Assembly (NCBI GenBank): GCA_003232445.1
Contig: QIJM01000143.1
Span: forward strand, 1 to 5,844
Direction: 5' to 3'
DNA: 5,844 nt
DNA from: Paraglaciecola arctica
GTDB taxonomy: Bacteria > Pseudomonadota > Gammaproteobacteria > Enterobacterales > Alteromonadaceae
Part shown: one piece after another, positions 5,619-5,844 of the stretch
How positions within the stretch are numbered: the stretch's first letter is position 1
Layout of the letters: each line of letters opens with the position of its first letter
The notes under the pieces: generated by a model
What the model saw: only the letters and a program-made list of their open reading frames with translations
Databases searched by the model: none
Told to the model about the DNA's origin: nothing
Position numbers and translations under genes: made by a program

Positions 5619-5844
5619 ATGGATAAATTACTTTACATTGCCGCCAGTGGCGCTAAACAAGATTTAATCGGTGCATCTGTACGAGCCAATAATCTGGCGA
5701 ATGCGCAAACCACTGGTTTTAAAGCACAGCTTGAACAAGCCCGTGCCATGCCCGCTTTTGGCGAAGGTTTGCCTACCCGAGTGTTTTCTATGACAGAAAA
5801 TGCCGTTAATAACTTTGACGGTGGTGCCATGATCCAGACTGGTC
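5619..5844 (+). CDS. flgF: FlgF, proximal rod protein (N-terminal part, cut by window edge)
   Basis: FlgF is a rod subunit placed between FlgC and the distal rod protein FlgG. The window holds 75 codons plus one base, roughly the first third. The start MDKLLYIAASGAKQDLIGASVRANNLANAQTTGFKA (1-36) is the FlgF form of the rod/hook N-terminus, MDKLLYxAxxGA being more like FlgF than FlgG or FlgE. Then AFGEGLPTRVFSMTENAVNNFDGGAMIQTG (46-75) continues the FlgF pattern. The ribosome site is weak (AAG at 5608-5610, eight bases upstream), unlike the strong sites of flgB, flgC and flgE, but the ATG at 5619 is the only start that gives the conserved first residues. It is the first gene of its transcript by promoter position; flgG, flgH and flgI would be expected to follow. 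Confidence 0.94.
   Translation, partial: MDKLLYIAASGAKQDLIGASVRANNLANAQTTGFKAQLEQARAMPAFGEGLPTRVFSMTENAVNNFDGGAMIQTG

Noticed and set aside
5633..5830. 65-codon minus-strand frame over flgF
   Set aside because: Antisense shadow of the conserved FlgF N-terminus.

Overview
This window is the left half of a polar-type flagellar rod and hook locus from a moderately AT-rich gammaproteobacterium. The order flgA (divergent) | cheV - cheR - flgB - flgC - flgD - flgE - flgF is the arrangement known from Vibrio, Pseudoalteromonas, Shewanella and Alteromonas relatives. The protein style and base composition fit a marine member of the Alteromonadales. The genus is an inference; no ribosomal or other diagnostic marker is present.

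Layout. Bases 1-317 (minus strand) hold the N-terminal part of flgA, the periplasmic P-ring chaperone, running off the left edge. Bases 318-558 are a divergent control region with several short symmetric motifs but no recognisable sigma-54 box. Two chemotaxis genes follow: cheV (559-1482, CheW-like plus receiver adaptor) and cheR (1571-2404, receptor methyltransferase). Behind cheR is a near-consensus sigma-54 promoter (2446-2460), which should drive flgBCDE: proximal rod (flgB 2489-2882, flgC 2885-3307), hook cap (flgD 3356-4042) and hook (flgE 4058-5485). A strong intrinsic terminator (5514-5537) closes this unit. A second sigma-54 promoter (5572-5587) opens the next unit with flgF (5619 to the right edge).

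How the genes work together. FlgB, FlgC and FlgF are rod proteins that join the MS-ring to the hook. FlgD caps the growing hook while FlgE subunits polymerise beneath it. FlgA helps the P-ring assemble around the rod. CheV and CheR tune receptor signalling to the motor. Sigma-54 boxes before both flgB and flgF place the structural genes under a flagellar enhancer-binding regulator of the FlrC/FleR type, with a split into flgBCDE and flgF-onward as described for Pseudomonas.

Main oddity. flgB is broken as written. Its first 25 codons and its last 104 lie in different frames, and about five bases appear to be missing at 2564-2567. Either the sequence has an error there or the strain carries a rod mutation that should abolish flagella. 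The other observations are small regulatory-looking motifs in the flgA/cheV and flgE/flgF gaps. I found no mobile element, CRISPR array, RNA gene or novel gene system.
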